Below are positions 41,701-50,588 of a stretch of 64,000 nucleotides of DNA, in pieces (positions within the stretch are counted from its first letter, which is position 1; every line of letters starts with the position of its first letter). A program made the translations under genes and the position numbers. The notes beneath the pieces are model-generated. The model was not told the origin of the DNA. It did not search any database and saw only the letters and a program-made list of their open reading frames with translations. The stretch is from Methylobacterium amylolyticum (GTDB taxonomy: Bacteria > Pseudomonadota > Alphaproteobacteria > Rhizobiales > Beijerinckiaceae), in contig NZ_JAUYZI010000025.1 of the NCBI RefSeq assembly GCF_030700245.1, positions 1 through 64,000 of the forward strand. Reading direction: 5' to 3'.

Positions 41701-42090
41701 TCACTCGGCCTGGGCGGTGCGGGTGTCGCCGCGCCGCGCCGTCCAGCGGCCCGCGCACAGGGACGACACCGCCCAGGTGCCGGAGCCGCTGCCGCCGGTG
41801 AGCCGGCCCGAGCCGGACCCGCTCGCCATCCCGTTCGAGACCGTGAGGCCTACGGTGCCGTCCGGCGAGACGCGGCCGCTGACCCGGGCGCCGCCGGTGG
41901 CCGAGACCGCCCGCACCTGACCCTCGCGGATCGCCACCGCGTAGCTGTAACGGGCGTTGCACATCCCGCTCTCGGTCACGAGCTCCACCGACCATGTGCC
42001 GTTATGGGCATCCGGCGCGGCGGCGGCCGGGCAGGCGGCGGTCAGGGACAAGCCGGCGACGAGCGCCAGAGCGGAAACGAACGTCCTCAT
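41701..42090 (-). CDS. small secreted Gly/Ser-rich protein
   Basis: A 129-residue protein with signal peptide MRTFVSALALVAGLSLTAAC. After PAAAAPDAHNGTWSVELVTE come two conserved Cys (GMCNARYSYAV and SSLCAGRWTARR) and a Gly/Ser-rich beta part (GMASGSGSGRLTGGSGSGTW). This type is common in Methylobacterium and Bradyrhizobium but has no known role. Convergent with the STAS gene, 9 bases apart. Confidence 0.7.
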   Translation of the reverse strand: MRTFVSALALVAGLSLTAACPAAAAPDAHNGTWSVELVTESGMCNARYSYAVAIREGQVRAVSATGGARVSGRVSPDGTVGLTVSNGMASGSGSGRLTGGSGSGTWAVSSLCAGRWTARRGDTRTAQAE

Positions 42091-42420
42091 CGTCGAAATA
42101 TCTCAGCGGTGGGTCTTCGTCGCGTCGCCGCGGGTGCGACGCTCCGGACCGATATGGTCAATGGTGAATGACCCACCGATGAACGGCGGAGGCAGCGAGA
42201 ATATGACCTCGCCGACGAAAGGGAGATATTTTGGGGCTTCGCATGATATTCTGCAATGGCCGAGCTTATTCGGTGACCGTTCCCCGGTTGTCATCACGGG
42301 GATATTGCGCGAGCAGCCAAGAGTTGGGCCGCGGATATGGCACGACGCCGGGCTTGCGCGTGTTGCTCGCAGCTCACGGGCCGACTAACGTCGTGACAGC
42401 ACGATACGGGGCCGATCCGC
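42091..42420. other. 330-base intergenic region
   Basis: No supported gene. Less GC-rich than the flanks. It has a 9-base inverted repeat CGGTGGGTC (42107-42115) with its complement at 42170-42178, 54 bases apart. It holds the promoter of the downstream toxin-antitoxin pair. Confidence 0.5.
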
Positions 42421-42675
42421 ATGCCCGTTACGACTCTGTCCAGCCGCGACTTCCGACAGAATGCCAACCGGGCTCAGAAGGCGGCGGAGAACGGTCCCGT
42501 CTTCATCACCGAGCGCGGCGAGCCGACCCAGGTCCTCCTGAACATCGAAGAATACCGACGGCTCACGAGCGGGCGGCGCAATCTCGCCGCGGCGCTGTCC
42601 ATGCCCGGGCTCACCGAGGTACCGCTGGAACATTCGGAGCTGCGCGGCCTCCCGCGAACCCCTGACCTGTCGTGA
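42421..42675 (+). CDS. Phd/YefM-type antitoxin
   Basis: An 84-residue protein starting MPVTTLSSRDFRQNANRAQK, with the Phd/YefM N-terminal DNA-binding dimer pattern, then VFITERGEPTQVLLNIEEYRRLT. It should neutralise the PIN-domain toxin, whose GTG overlaps its stop by 4 bases, and autoregulate the operon. The C-terminal LEHSELRGLPRTPDLS is the toxin-binding tail. Confidence 0.85.
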   Translation: MPVTTLSSRDFRQNANRAQKAAENGPVFITERGEPTQVLLNIEEYRRLTSGRRNLAAALSMPGLTEVPLEHSELRGLPRTPDLS

Positions 42676-43109
42676 CCTTCCTGCTCGATACGAATGTCGT
42701 ATCCGAACTGCGCAAGGTCGGCGACGGGCGGGCGGATGCCAACGTCGTGCGCTGGATATCCGGGTCCGACGCGGCGGCCTTCCAGGTGTCGGCGATCACT
42801 CTGATGGAACTGGAGCTCGGCGTCCGGTTGGCAGAGCGGCGCGATCCCGCGCAAGGCGCACGCCTGCGCGCTTGGCTGGAAGCGCGCGTCATGCCGGAAT
42901 TCGCGGGTCGTGTCTTGCCCGTCGATACGGCCGTGGCCCTGCGTTGCGCCGGGCTGCACGTGCCCGATCCACGGCCCGAGCGGGATGCCTTCATCGCGGC
43001 GACCGCTCTCGTGCACGGGATGGTCGTCGTCACCCGCAACATTGCGGATTTCAGGCCCACCGGCGTGCAGGTCATCGATTCGTGGTCGGAAGGCGATGCG
43101 TCGGCGTAG
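42672..43109 (+). CDS. VapC-type PIN-domain toxin RNase
   Basis: A 145-residue ribonuclease from GTG 42672. Catalytic acidic residues: Asp in FLLDTNVVSEL (residues 2-12), Glu in ITLMELELGV, and Asp in ERDAFIAATALVHGM with ...VVTRNIADF. These are the PIN active-site positions for Mg-dependent RNA cleavage. Translationally coupled to the antitoxin. Members with Phd-type antitoxins are mainly tRNA-cleaving FitB/VapC-like enzymes; target not predictable. Confidence 0.87.
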   Translation: MTFLLDTNVVSELRKVGDGRADANVVRWISGSDAAAFQVSAITLMELELGVRLAERRDPAQGARLRAWLEARVMPEFAGRVLPVDTAVALRCAGLHVPDPRPERDAFIAATALVHGMVVVTRNIADFRPTGVQVIDSWSEGDASA

Positions 43110-43126
43110 CGCCGCGCGCCGCCCGC

Positions 43127-43333
43127 TCAGTCGATCAGCGGCCGCGCCTCCTCCGGCAGCATGATCGGGATGCCGTCGCGGATCGGATAGGCGAGCTTGG
43201 CCGAGCGGCTGATCAGCTCCTGCCGGGCGGAATCGTATTCCAGCGTGCCCTTGGTCAGCGGGCAGACCAGGATCTCCAGGAGCTTCGGATCGACGCGGGT
43301 CGCCTCGACGGGCACGGTGAGGTCGTTGGACAT
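43127..43333 (-). CDS. Trm112-family small zinc-binding protein
   Basis: A 68-residue protein from ATG 43333 with DPKLLEILVCPLTKGTLEYD, ISRSAKLAYPIRDGIPIML and the ending PEEARPLID, all typical of bacterial Trm112/YcaR. Only one of the usual Cys residues is visible, as in many alphaproteobacterial members. Bacterial Trm112 has been linked to activation of methyltransferases, but direct function here is not shown. Last gene of an operon with the Lon-domain and thioredoxin-TPR proteins. Confidence 0.88.
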   Translation of the reverse strand: MSNDLTVPVEATRVDPKLLEILVCPLTKGTLEYDSARQELISRSAKLAYPIRDGIPIMLPEEARPLID

Positions 43334-43344
43334 GCTCTCTCTCG

Positions 43345-44010
43345 TCACTGCATCGTCGGCTCGGGGCCGGAGCCCCGGACCAGTTCCATCTGCGTGACCG
43401 CGATCAGGATCTCCGCCCGGGTCTTGAGATCGGGCGCTTCCAGCATCGCCTGCTTCTCGCGGACCCCGAACGGGCTCATCATGCACAGCGCGTTGACGAG
43501 CGCCTCGTTCGGCGCCTCGTCGATCCCCGCCCAGTCGACCTTCAGGTCGTTCGATTCGACGAAGTCGCGCAGCGCCTTCAGGACCCCCTCGCGGTCGACC
43601 TGCTCCTCGCCCGCCCGCGCCTCGAAGTCCACCGCGAAGGTCTCGTAGGAGACCTGGCAGCGGCGGTAGGCGCTCGGGGTGGCGAGCTCGCCCTCGAAGC
43701 GGAAGCGGCTGATACCGGTGAGCGAGATCAGGTAGCGGCCGTCGCCGGTCTCCGCGTACTGGGTGATGCGGCCGGCGCAGCCGACCCGGTAGAGCTTCGG
43801 CGACGCCGCGCCCGACCCCTCCGGATCGGGCTGGATCATGCCGATGATCCGGTCGGTGCGCATGGCGTCGTCCACCATCGCGAGGTAGCGCGGCTCGAAG
43901 ATATTGAGCGGCATCTGCCCGCGCGGCAGCAGCAGCGCTCCCGGCAGCGGGAAGACCGGGATCACCGCCGGGCAATCCGACGGTCCCTTGTAGACCGCAT
44001 GCGTGCTCAT
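43345..44010 (-). CDS. Lon-type substrate-binding domain protein
   Basis: A 221-residue protein consisting of the N-terminal substrate-binding domain of Lon protease without ATPase or protease parts. Recognised from IPVFPLPGALLLPRGQMPLN, IFEPRYLAMVDDAM, GCAGRITQYAETGDGRYLIS and YRRCQVSY. ATG 44010 has a strong ribosome binding site (GGAAGGAGGTG). Stand-alone Lon domains may act as adaptors; role unknown. Middle gene of the operon. Confidence 0.88.
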   Translation of the reverse strand: MSTHAVYKGPSDCPAVIPVFPLPGALLLPRGQMPLNIFEPRYLAMVDDAMRTDRIIGMIQPDPEGSGAASPKLYRVGCAGRITQYAETGDGRYLISLTGISRFRFEGELATPSAYRRCQVSYETFAVDFEARAGEEQVDREGVLKALRDFVESNDLKVDWAGIDEAPNEALVNALCMMSPFGVREKQAMLEAPDLKTRAEILIAVTQMELVRGSGPEPTMQ

Positions 44011-44058
44011 CGCACCTCCTTCCGGCGCACCGTCACGGGACGGCGGGCGGCCGGCGCC

Positions 44059-44970
44059 TCACGAGAACAGCAGCGTCGAGAGCTTGCGGCGCCCGCGGAT
44101 CGTGTCCGGATCCATCACGCCCCAGGCCTCGAAGAATTGCAGGAGCTGCTTGCGCGCGCCGTCGTCGTTCCACGCCTTGTCGCGCTTGCGGATCTCGATC
44201 AGGTGGTCGACCGCCTGCGTCCGGTCGCCCCGGGCCGCGAGCCCCAGCGCGAGGTCGAAGCGCGCCTGATGAGCGTCCGGGTCGGCCTCGACCGCCCGCT
44301 GGAGCCCGGCGAGGTCGCCGAGCGAGGCCGCCTGCTCGGCCAGATCGAGGGCGGCGCGGATGCCGGCGAGCGCCGGGTCGCCGGCCTTGTCCTCCGGCAC
44401 CATCGCCAGCACGCGCTTGGCGTTCTCGATCTCGCCCGCGTCGAGCTGGAGCTTGGCGAGGCCGGCGAGCGCCGCGACATTCTCGGGATCCTGCTCCAGC
44501 ACCGCCGCGTAGAGTTCGGAGGCGCCCGCGAGATCCCCCTGCTCGACGAGCCCCGCAGCCTCGGCGATCGCCGCCTCGATCGGGTCGGGCCCCCCGGGAC
44601 CGGCGACGCGCTCGATCAGTTCCTTGACCTGGCTCTCGGGCACAGCGCCCATGAAGCCGTCCACCGGCCGGCCCTTCTGAAAGACGATCACCGCCGGGAT
44701 CGACTGGATCCCGAGCTGGCCGGCGATCGAGGGGTGCTCGTCGATGTTCATCTTGACGAGCACGACCTTGCCGTTCGCGGCGTGCACCGCCTTCTCCAGG
44801 ACGGGGGTGAGCTGCTTGCACGGGCCGCACCACGGCGCCCAGAAGTCGACCAGCACCGGCCGGTTCATCGACTCGGCGACGACGTCCTGGCGGAAGCCCG
44901 CGGTGGTGGTGTCCTTGATGAGGTCGCCGCCAGCGGACGGTGCGGTGCCGGCGAGGGAGTCGTTGAGCAT
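44059..44970 (-). CDS. thioredoxin-domain chaperone with TPR repeats (CnoX/YbbN-like)
   Basis: A 303-residue protein from ATG 44970. Residues 25-125 are a thioredoxin domain with the redox motif FWAPWCGPCKQLTPVLEKAV; residues 130-280 are TPR-like helices (ASELYAAVLEQDPENVAALAG, ARGDRTQAVDHLIEIRKRDK) as in YbbN/CnoX, which protects clients from oxidative damage and transfers them to chaperonins. Here WCGPC retains both Cys, unlike E. coli CnoX. First gene of the operon with the Lon-domain and Trm112 proteins. Confidence 0.9.
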   Translation of the reverse strand: MLNDSLAGTAPSAGGDLIKDTTTAGFRQDVVAESMNRPVLVDFWAPWCGPCKQLTPVLEKAVHAANGKVVLVKMNIDEHPSIAGQLGIQSIPAVIVFQKGRPVDGFMGAVPESQVKELIERVAGPGGPDPIEAAIAEAAGLVEQGDLAGASELYAAVLEQDPENVAALAGLAKLQLDAGEIENAKRVLAMVPEDKAGDPALAGIRAALDLAEQAASLGDLAGLQRAVEADPDAHQARFDLALGLAARGDRTQAVDHLIEIRKRDKAWNDDGARKQLLQFFEAWGVMDPDTIRGRRKLSTLLFS

Positions 44971-45127
44971 CGGTCTGGCTTCGGAACCTTTTTCGCGATG
45001 GCCGGTAGATGGGGCCGATCGCCCTTCCTGACCAGCCCGCCCGGGTGGGCCATCCCCGGTCACGTGCCGAGCGGGGCCACCGGTCCCGGCCTTCGCCCGA
45101 ACGGACGATCGCGCCGGCGATCGGCCC

Positions 45128-45601
45128 TCAGGGCTTGCCGGCGGGCGCGCCCGGTGCAGACTTGGCCGCGGTGACGAAGGTGCCGGCATAGGCGCGCCCG
45201 TCCGCGGCCTTGGCCTCGCAGGCGATGGCGGTCTTGCCGGGCTCCGGCGTCGAGAAGCGGCAGGCGCCGATCGCCAGGGTCGGCGCTCCGGCCGCGCCTT
45301 CCGAGACGACGTTGATCGGCTGGAGCGGATCGGTCTCCTCGGTCGCCTCCTGCTGGGCGCCGTTGCCGGAGAAGCTCAGAATCCGGCCATCGGAGGCGGT
45401 GAAATCGAAGCTCGTGCGGTTGCGGCTCACCGCGTTCATCAGCGTGCCGGCGCAGCCCGCCGAGGCGTCGCGGCCGGCGATCACCAGCTTCTCGCAGGTG
45501 CCGTCGAGCCTGAGCGCCGCCTGGGCCGAGGCCGCCTGGGGCAGGCAGAGGCCCGCGCAGACGAGGGCGAGGCGGAACGGGGCCGTGAGCGTGTCGCGCA
45601 T
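45128..45601 (-). CDS. small secreted hypothetical protein
   Basis: A 157-residue protein from ATG 45601 with signal peptide MRDTLTAPFRLALVCAGLCL ending near ASAQA; an upstream in-frame ATG at 45634 is also possible. The mature part has three Cys (GTCEKLVIAG, SAGCAGTLMNAV, IGACRFSTPE) and a beta-rich pattern. No family recognised. Monocistronic and unrelated to its neighbours by sequence. Confidence 0.6.
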   Translation of the reverse strand: MRDTLTAPFRLALVCAGLCLPQAASAQAALRLDGTCEKLVIAGRDASAGCAGTLMNAVSRNRTSFDFTASDGRILSFSGNGAQQEATEETDPLQPINVVSEGAAGAPTLAIGACRFSTPEPGKTAIACEAKAADGRAYAGTFVTAAKSAPGAPAGKP

Positions 45602-45650
45602 GGTGTCGCGTGTGTCCTCCCAATTCGGCGGCATGTAGGTGCCGGATACC

Positions 45651-46634
45651 TCACGTCGAGGTCCCGAAGCGGAGGGCCCGGTCGTTGGGGGCCGCGAAGT
45701 CGAGGTCGGGTCCGATCGGCACGATCCCGGTCGGGTTGATGGTCGCGTGGCTCCCGTAATAGTGCCGCTTGATGTGCGCGAGGTTCACCGTGCCGGCCAC
45801 GCCCGGGAGGGCGTAGAGATCGCGCAGGTAATGCGACAGGTTGGGATAGTCGGCGATCCGGCGACGGTTGCACTTGAAGTGACCGACATAGACCGCGTCG
45901 AACCGCACCAGCGTGGTGAACAGGCGGATATCCGCCTCGGTCAGGGCGCTCCCGCACAGGTAGCGGCCGCGGTCGAGCCGCGCCTCCAGCGCGTCGAGCT
46001 CATCGAACAGGGCCGCCACCGCCTCCTCGTAGGGCGCTTGAGCCGTGGCGAAGCCGGCTTTGTAGACCCCGTTGTTGACCCGGTCGTAGACCCGGGCGTT
46101 CAGGGCGTCGATCTCGGAGCGTAGCGCCTTTAGGTAGAGGTCCGGGCCGGACGCGCCGAACGCGTCGTTCAGCATCCGCAGGATCTCGGACGACTCGTTC
46201 GAGACGATGGTCGCCCGCTCCCGATCCCAGAGGGCGGGCACGGTGACGCGGCCGGTGTAGTGCGGGTCGGCGGCGCGGTAGACCTCGTAGAGCCGGGCCG
46301 CGCCGTGGATCGGGTCCGGCGTCGCGCCGGGCGTGTCGCCGAACACCCAGCCCTGCGCGCCCATCAAGGGGTCCACCACCGAGACGCCGATCGCTCCCTC
46401 CAGGCCCTTCAGCGCCCGCCCGATCAGCGTCCGGTGCGCCCACGGGCAGGCCAGCGAGACGTAGAGGAGGTAGCGCCCCGGCTCGGCCCGGAACCCGCCC
46501 GTCCCCGATGGCCCCGGCGCGCCGTCGGCCGTCACCCAGTTGCGGAAGGCAGAGGCCTGGCGCTCGAAGCGCCCCCCGGTCGCGGCGGTGTCGTACCACC
46601 GGTCGTGCCAGACGCCGTCGACGAGCAGTCCCAT
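45651..46634 (-). CDS. glutathionyl-hydroquinone reductase (YqjG/ECM4-like)
   Basis: A 327-residue glutathione-transferase-family enzyme that reduces glutathionyl-hydroquinones. The catalytic Cys lies in YVSLACPWAHRTLIGRALKG; VPALWDRERATIVSNESSEI forms the glutathione site; the C-terminal helical domain has RYLCGSALTEADIRLFTTLV, FDAVYVGHFKCNRRRI and YPNLSHYLRDLYALPGVAGT, all signatures of the YqjG/ECM4 (Xi) class. ATG 46634 gives the standard length. Followed upstream by a 221-base gap. Confidence 0.92.
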   Translation of the reverse strand: MGLLVDGVWHDRWYDTAATGGRFERQASAFRNWVTADGAPGPSGTGGFRAEPGRYLLYVSLACPWAHRTLIGRALKGLEGAIGVSVVDPLMGAQGWVFGDTPGATPDPIHGAARLYEVYRAADPHYTGRVTVPALWDRERATIVSNESSEILRMLNDAFGASGPDLYLKALRSEIDALNARVYDRVNNGVYKAGFATAQAPYEEAVAALFDELDALEARLDRGRYLCGSALTEADIRLFTTLVRFDAVYVGHFKCNRRRIADYPNLSHYLRDLYALPGVAGTVNLAHIKRHYYGSHATINPTGIVPIGPDLDFAAPNDRALRFGTST

Positions 46635-46855
46635 GGCCGCACTCCGCCCGATCAGAAGTCCGTGGCGGCGAGACCGCCACGTCGGGAGGTCTCGCACGCC
46701 CGGATCCGCCGCGCGAGGGGGCGCCCAGCGTCGCGCAGGGCAGGGCTGCGCCCGAGCTTCTGTTGCACCGCAGCAAAAAGGTTCATCGTGCCCATCACGC
46801 TCCGCGCTCGCGGGCCCCGCGCCCGGGGACGAGAGGCAGACGAGAGAGGTCTACG

Positions 46856-47080
46856 ATGTCACTGGCGCTGGTGCCCGTCGCCGAGGCGGCCCTGTTCACA
46901 CTCGGCTGCATGGCGATCCACGCGCTCCGGCGTCACGCGGACGCGGTCACGGCGATGCTGGCGGGACTGGCCACGCTGCTCGTCCTGATGGTCGGCATCG
47001 CCTGCGCCCCCGAACCGCTCGCCAAGTATCAGGCGGCGAACGCGATCGATTACGCCCGCGGCGACTTGGCGATCTACTGA
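46856..47080 (+). CDS. small membrane protein
   Basis: A 74-residue protein from ATG 46856 with two predicted hydrophobic helices (VPVAEAALFTLGCMAIHALR and VTAMLAGLATLLVLMVGIAC) and a polar C-terminus YQAANAIDYARGDLAIY. GAGAGAGG lies ahead of the start. No family known. Confidence 0.55.
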   Translation: MSLALVPVAEAALFTLGCMAIHALRRHADAVTAMLAGLATLLVLMVGIACAPEPLAKYQAANAIDYARGDLAIY

Positions 47081-47212
47081 CGTCCCGCCCGTCGCCGTCC
47101 GGTCGCGCCCGTCCGGGCGGCGTGCCCGATCTCGACCAGCCGCCAGCGGTTGCACGTCCGACTGTTTCGCCCGATAGACGGCGGGAGGGAGAGCCACGCG
47201 TATCAGGATCAG

Positions 47213-48511
47213 ATGACGGACGCCGCCGCGGATCGGATCAGAGCCCGAAAGAATCTGGTCGTGGTCATGAACTGTCAGGGCCAGGAGGTGATCCGCTATC
47301 TTCGGTCGAGCCGCAACATCTCCTGCCAATACAATCTGACCTACATTTCCAGTATCGTCCTCAAGGACGACGAGAGCGCCAAGCAGGCGGCGCTGGCGAC
47401 GCTCTCGACGGCGCACGTCGTCATCGCCCAGGACGTGACCAGCGTCGCTTGGCTGCGCAACGATGCCATCGCGCAAGTCATACCGAAACATTGCCGTTTC
47501 TTCCGGTTCTGCTTCTGGCGGTTCTACGGTTTCTGGCCGGTCTCCGCGACCCGGTTTCACGATCAGATGTGGTACGTCGCCGACGAGTTCGGCCCGTCGC
47601 CGGATTTCCGCGGCTACGCCCAGAACAGCGTGCCGCCGGAGGTCATCGTCCGCAACTTCGAGGAGCAGGTCGAGAAATTCGCCTACATAGAGCGATTTTC
47701 CGAGATCAAGATGCTGCCTTTCTTCCTCGACAATTACAGATCGAATAAGATCTTCACCGATGAGTGGCATCCGACATCGTTTTTCTTCTTTGTTGTCGCG
47801 CGCTACATCCTCGCCGAACTCGGGCTTCCGGTCGATGTCGAATTGCTGCCCGATGACGGGGTCGACAACTTCCGCCATCGGCTCGTGCTCGATGCCGTGA
47901 CCGAGGAACTCGGCCTGACCTACGATCAGAGCCTGATCCAGTTCCACGACACCTGTCTCGATCGGGAGACCCTGTACGATTACTTCAAGTTCGCCGAGGC
48001 TTGCTACGACCGCCGCATCCCGTGGATCTACCCGCGCAACAGCTTCCACGAGTGGCGCTACGCGAAGGGACGCGAGGTGCGCGAAGTCGACGTGACGGGG
48101 TTCGGCCGGCGCGTCGAGGCGGCCCGCCCGACGCGGGCCACAGCCGGGCCGCTCCGGTGGCTCGACGCGCTGGGCGGGCGCCGCCGGGCCGCCGCCGACG
48201 AGGCGTCGTGGGTGCTCGACCTGCGCGATTTCCGCAGGATCTCCGCCCTGGACATCCGGCTGACCGGCGGGGCGCGCGCCGAGCCGGTCGACCTCGAACT
48301 GCGCGTCTCCCTCGACGGGCGCGCGTGGCGCGACGTGGCGACCCTGCGCCTCGTGCCGGACGGCTCCGATCCGGAGGCCCCGGTCGCCGCCGTGTTCGCG
48401 GATCCGGTCTTCGCGCGCCACGTCCGCGTCGATCCGCCCGCGGGCGGCGGCGTGAGGGTGGCCGGGGCGGAGGTCTACACCCGCGCGCTCGTGCAGGGCA
48501 TCGACGCGTAG
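47213..48511 (+). CDS. WcbI-like protein with C-terminal discoidin-like domain
   Basis: A 432-residue protein from ATG 47213 (AGGA at -8; a longer start at GTG 47150 is possible). Residues 10-260 resemble the polysaccharide-biosynthesis WcbI family: LVVVMNCQGQEVIRYLRSSR, FHDQMWYVADEF and DEWHPTSFFFFVVARYILAE, with the NCQ motif and the conserved DExHP. After a basic linker, residues 330-430 form a beta-sandwich of F5/8 type C (discoidin) type (WVLDLRDFRRISALDIRLTG, VDLELRVSLDGRAWRDVAT). The first half is less GC-rich than the genome average, which hints at transfer. Probably a cell-surface polysaccharide function; not proven. Confidence 0.6.
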   Translation: MTDAAADRIRARKNLVVVMNCQGQEVIRYLRSSRNISCQYNLTYISSIVLKDDESAKQAALATLSTAHVVIAQDVTSVAWLRNDAIAQVIPKHCRFFRFCFWRFYGFWPVSATRFHDQMWYVADEFGPSPDFRGYAQNSVPPEVIVRNFEEQVEKFAYIERFSEIKMLPFFLDNYRSNKIFTDEWHPTSFFFFVVARYILAELGLPVDVELLPDDGVDNFRHRLVLDAVTEELGLTYDQSLIQFHDTCLDRETLYDYFKFAEACYDRRIPWIYPRNSFHEWRYAKGREVREVDVTGFGRRVEAARPTRATAGPLRWLDALGGRRRAAADEASWVLDLRDFRRISALDIRLTGGARAEPVDLELRVSLDGRAWRDVATLRLVPDGSDPEAPVAAVFADPVFARHVRVDPPAGGGVRVAGAEVYTRALVQGIDA

Positions 48512-48616
48512 AGGGTCGAGGGCACGGACCCGCCGCGCCGGACGGCTTCGGTCCGCGGCGACGATCCGGCCGCAGCCCCGCGGACCGGAATTCCGTGAAC
48601 GCGCACGGATTGATCG

Positions 48617-49600
48617 GTGCTGCCGCGACGCTACAAGCGGGCGGTGCCAGCCCTGCATCCGTCCCCGCCGCGAAGGCTCCGCTCCAGCGGCCCGCTGGCG
48701 GTCCTCGCCCTCCTCGCCTTCCTCGTGCCGGGCCCGCTTGGGCCCGCGCGCGCCGCGCCCTCCGAGGGCGCGACCGAGACCGTCGAGCAGGCGCTCTGCC
48801 GGCTGATCGAGGATTCCGCCAAGGCCCGCGGGCTGCCGGTGCCGTTCCTGACCCGGCTGATCTGGCGGGAATCGAGCTTCCGGGTGGGCGTCGTCAGCCG
48901 GGCCGGCGCGCAGGGTGTCGCCCAGTTCATGCCGGGCACCGCCCGCGAGCGCGGCCTCGCCGACCCGTTCGATCCCGAGCAGGCGATCCCGCATGCCGCC
49001 CACCTGCTCGCCGACCTGCGGCGGCAGTTCGGCAATCTCGGGCTGGCCGCCGCGGCCTACAACGGCGGTGCCGGCCGGGTGACGGGCTGGCTCGCCGGCA
49101 CCGGCGGCCTGCCCGCCGAGACCCGCGCCTATGTGCTGGCGATCACCGGCGCGCCCGCCGAGGATTGGCGCGGGGCGGGCGGCGGCACGGTCGAGTTCCC
49201 GGAGGGCGGCGCGCCGGAGAAGGCCACGCCGGAGAAGCGTGCCGCGCCGGCGCCGGAGCCGGCCCAGAGCTGCCTCCAGGTGACGGCCGCCCTGCGCATC
49301 CCCGGCCGCGGCGATCGCTTCGCCCTGGGCGGCACCGAGGGCCCGGCCGCGCCCTGGGGCATCCAGCTCGCCGGAAACTTCTCCAAGGCCTTGGCGCTCC
49401 AGAGCTTCTCCCGCGCCCGGGCGAGCTACGCGGGCGTGATCGGCGAGGTGCGGCCGATGATCATCGGCACCCGTCTGCGCAGCCGCGGCACCCGCGCGTT
49501 CTACCGCGTGCGCATCCCCGCGGAGACCCGGCAGGCGGCGGACGCGCTGTGCGGCCGGATCCGGCAGGTCGGCGGCGCCTGCATCGTCCTGCGGACCTGA
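48617..49600 (+). CDS. lytic transglycosylase with C-terminal SPOR-like domain
   Basis: A 327-residue exported protein from GTG 48617: a basic leader then hydrophobic LAVLALLAFLVPGPLGPARA as signal. The SLT catalytic domain has the Glu in LTRLIWRESSFRVGVVSRAG, followed by GAQGVAQFMPGTARERGL and AYNGGAGRVTGWLAG. A Pro/Ala/Glu linker precedes a C-terminal SPOR-type fold (PWGIQLAGNFSKALALQSFS, ending GGACIVLRT). It cleaves peptidoglycan glycan chains and the SPOR part would target denuded septal glycan. Confidence 0.85.
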   Translation: MLPRRYKRAVPALHPSPPRRLRSSGPLAVLALLAFLVPGPLGPARAAPSEGATETVEQALCRLIEDSAKARGLPVPFLTRLIWRESSFRVGVVSRAGAQGVAQFMPGTARERGLADPFDPEQAIPHAAHLLADLRRQFGNLGLAAAAYNGGAGRVTGWLAGTGGLPAETRAYVLAITGAPAEDWRGAGGGTVEFPEGGAPEKATPEKRAAPAPEPAQSCLQVTAALRIPGRGDRFALGGTEGPAAPWGIQLAGNFSKALALQSFSRARASYAGVIGEVRPMIIGTRLRSRGTRAFYRVRIPAETRQAADALCGRIRQVGGACIVLRT

Positions 49601-49685
49601 TTTTTCTCCGCGCCGCCGCGGGCCGGACATCAATCCGCCCCGAGCCGGGGGCGGTATGCGCCGGATCGGTGCAACCGGACGGGAC

Positions 49686-50588
49686 ATGACACGGCTCCTC
49701 ACAGCCTTCGCCAGCATCCTCTGCCTCGGCCTCGCGGCCCTGGGCTTCTCCGCCGCCTCGCCGCTTTCCCTGTTCGACGCGATCGGCCCGCGCGATTCCG
49801 GCGGCCGGCTCGCGGCCCGCAACCTCGCCTTCGGCGAGGGCCCGCGGCGGCGCCTCGACGTCTACGTCCCGGCGGCGGGCGCCGAGGGTGCGCCGGTGCT
49901 GGTGTTCTTCTACGGCGGGTCGTGGCAGAGCGGATCGAAGGACGACTACGCCTTCGTCGGCCACGCCCTCGCCGCCCAGGGCTTCGTGACGGTGCTGCCC
50001 GATTACCGCCTCTTCCCCGCGGTGCGCTTCCCGGGCTTCCTGGAGGACGGGGCGGCGGCGGTCGCGTGGGTGCGCGACAACATCGCCGGCTACGGCGGCG
50101 ATCCGCGCCGGATCGTGCTCGCGGGCCACTCGGCCGGGGCCTACAACGCGGTGATGCTCGGCCTCGACCCCCGCTACCTCACCGCGGCCGGCGTCGACCC
50201 GAAGGCGATCCGCGCGGTGGCCGGCCTGTCCGGGCCCTACGACTTCCTGCCGCTCGACCAGGACACGACGATCAAGGTGTTCGGCGAGGCCGCGGACCTT
50301 CCGGCGACGCAGCCGATGCAGTTCGCCGGTCCGCTCTCGCCCCCGGCCTTCCTGGCGACCGGCGACGGCGACACCACGGTGCGCCCCCGCCACACCGTGA
50401 GCCTCGCGGCCAAGCTGCGCGCGGCGCACGTGCCGGTGCAGGAGCGGATCTACCCCGGCCTCGATCACCGGGACACGCTGCTGGCGCTGTCGGTGACCTT
50501 CCGCTCCAAGGCGCCGGAACTCGCCGAGATGTCCGCCTTCCTGATGCGGCAGGCGGGCGGGCGCACGCAGTTCTCGATGCGGCACTGA
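49686..50588 (+). CDS. alpha/beta hydrolase, esterase/lipase-like, exported
   Basis: A 300-residue hydrolase from ATG 49686 (an in-frame ATG at 49656 is also possible) with a signal-like N-terminus MTRLLTAFASILCLGLAALG. The HGG-type oxyanion region is replaced by VFFYGGSWQSGSKDD; the nucleophile elbow is GHSAGAYNAVMLG, the acid probably in ATGDGDTTVRP and the His in PGLDHRDTL. It resembles hormone-sensitive-lipase/kynurenine formamidase-like carboxylesterases. Substrate unknown. Convergent with the oxidoreductase with a shared hairpin. Confidence 0.82.
   Translation: MTRLLTAFASILCLGLAALGFSAASPLSLFDAIGPRDSGGRLAARNLAFGEGPRRRLDVYVPAAGAEGAPVLVFFYGGSWQSGSKDDYAFVGHALAAQGFVTVLPDYRLFPAVRFPGFLEDGAAAVAWVRDNIAGYGGDPRRIVLAGHSAGAYNAVMLGLDPRYLTAAGVDPKAIRAVAGLSGPYDFLPLDQDTTIKVFGEAADLPATQPMQFAGPLSPPAFLATGDGDTTVRPRHTVSLAAKLRAAHVPVQERIYPGLDHRDTLLALSVTFRSKAPELAEMSAFLMRQAGGRTQFSMRH

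Noticed and set aside
46859..49822. 987-codon minus-strand frame
   Set aside because: Covers three plus-strand genes with recognisable domains; shadow of WcbI-like, transglycosylase and hydrolase genes.
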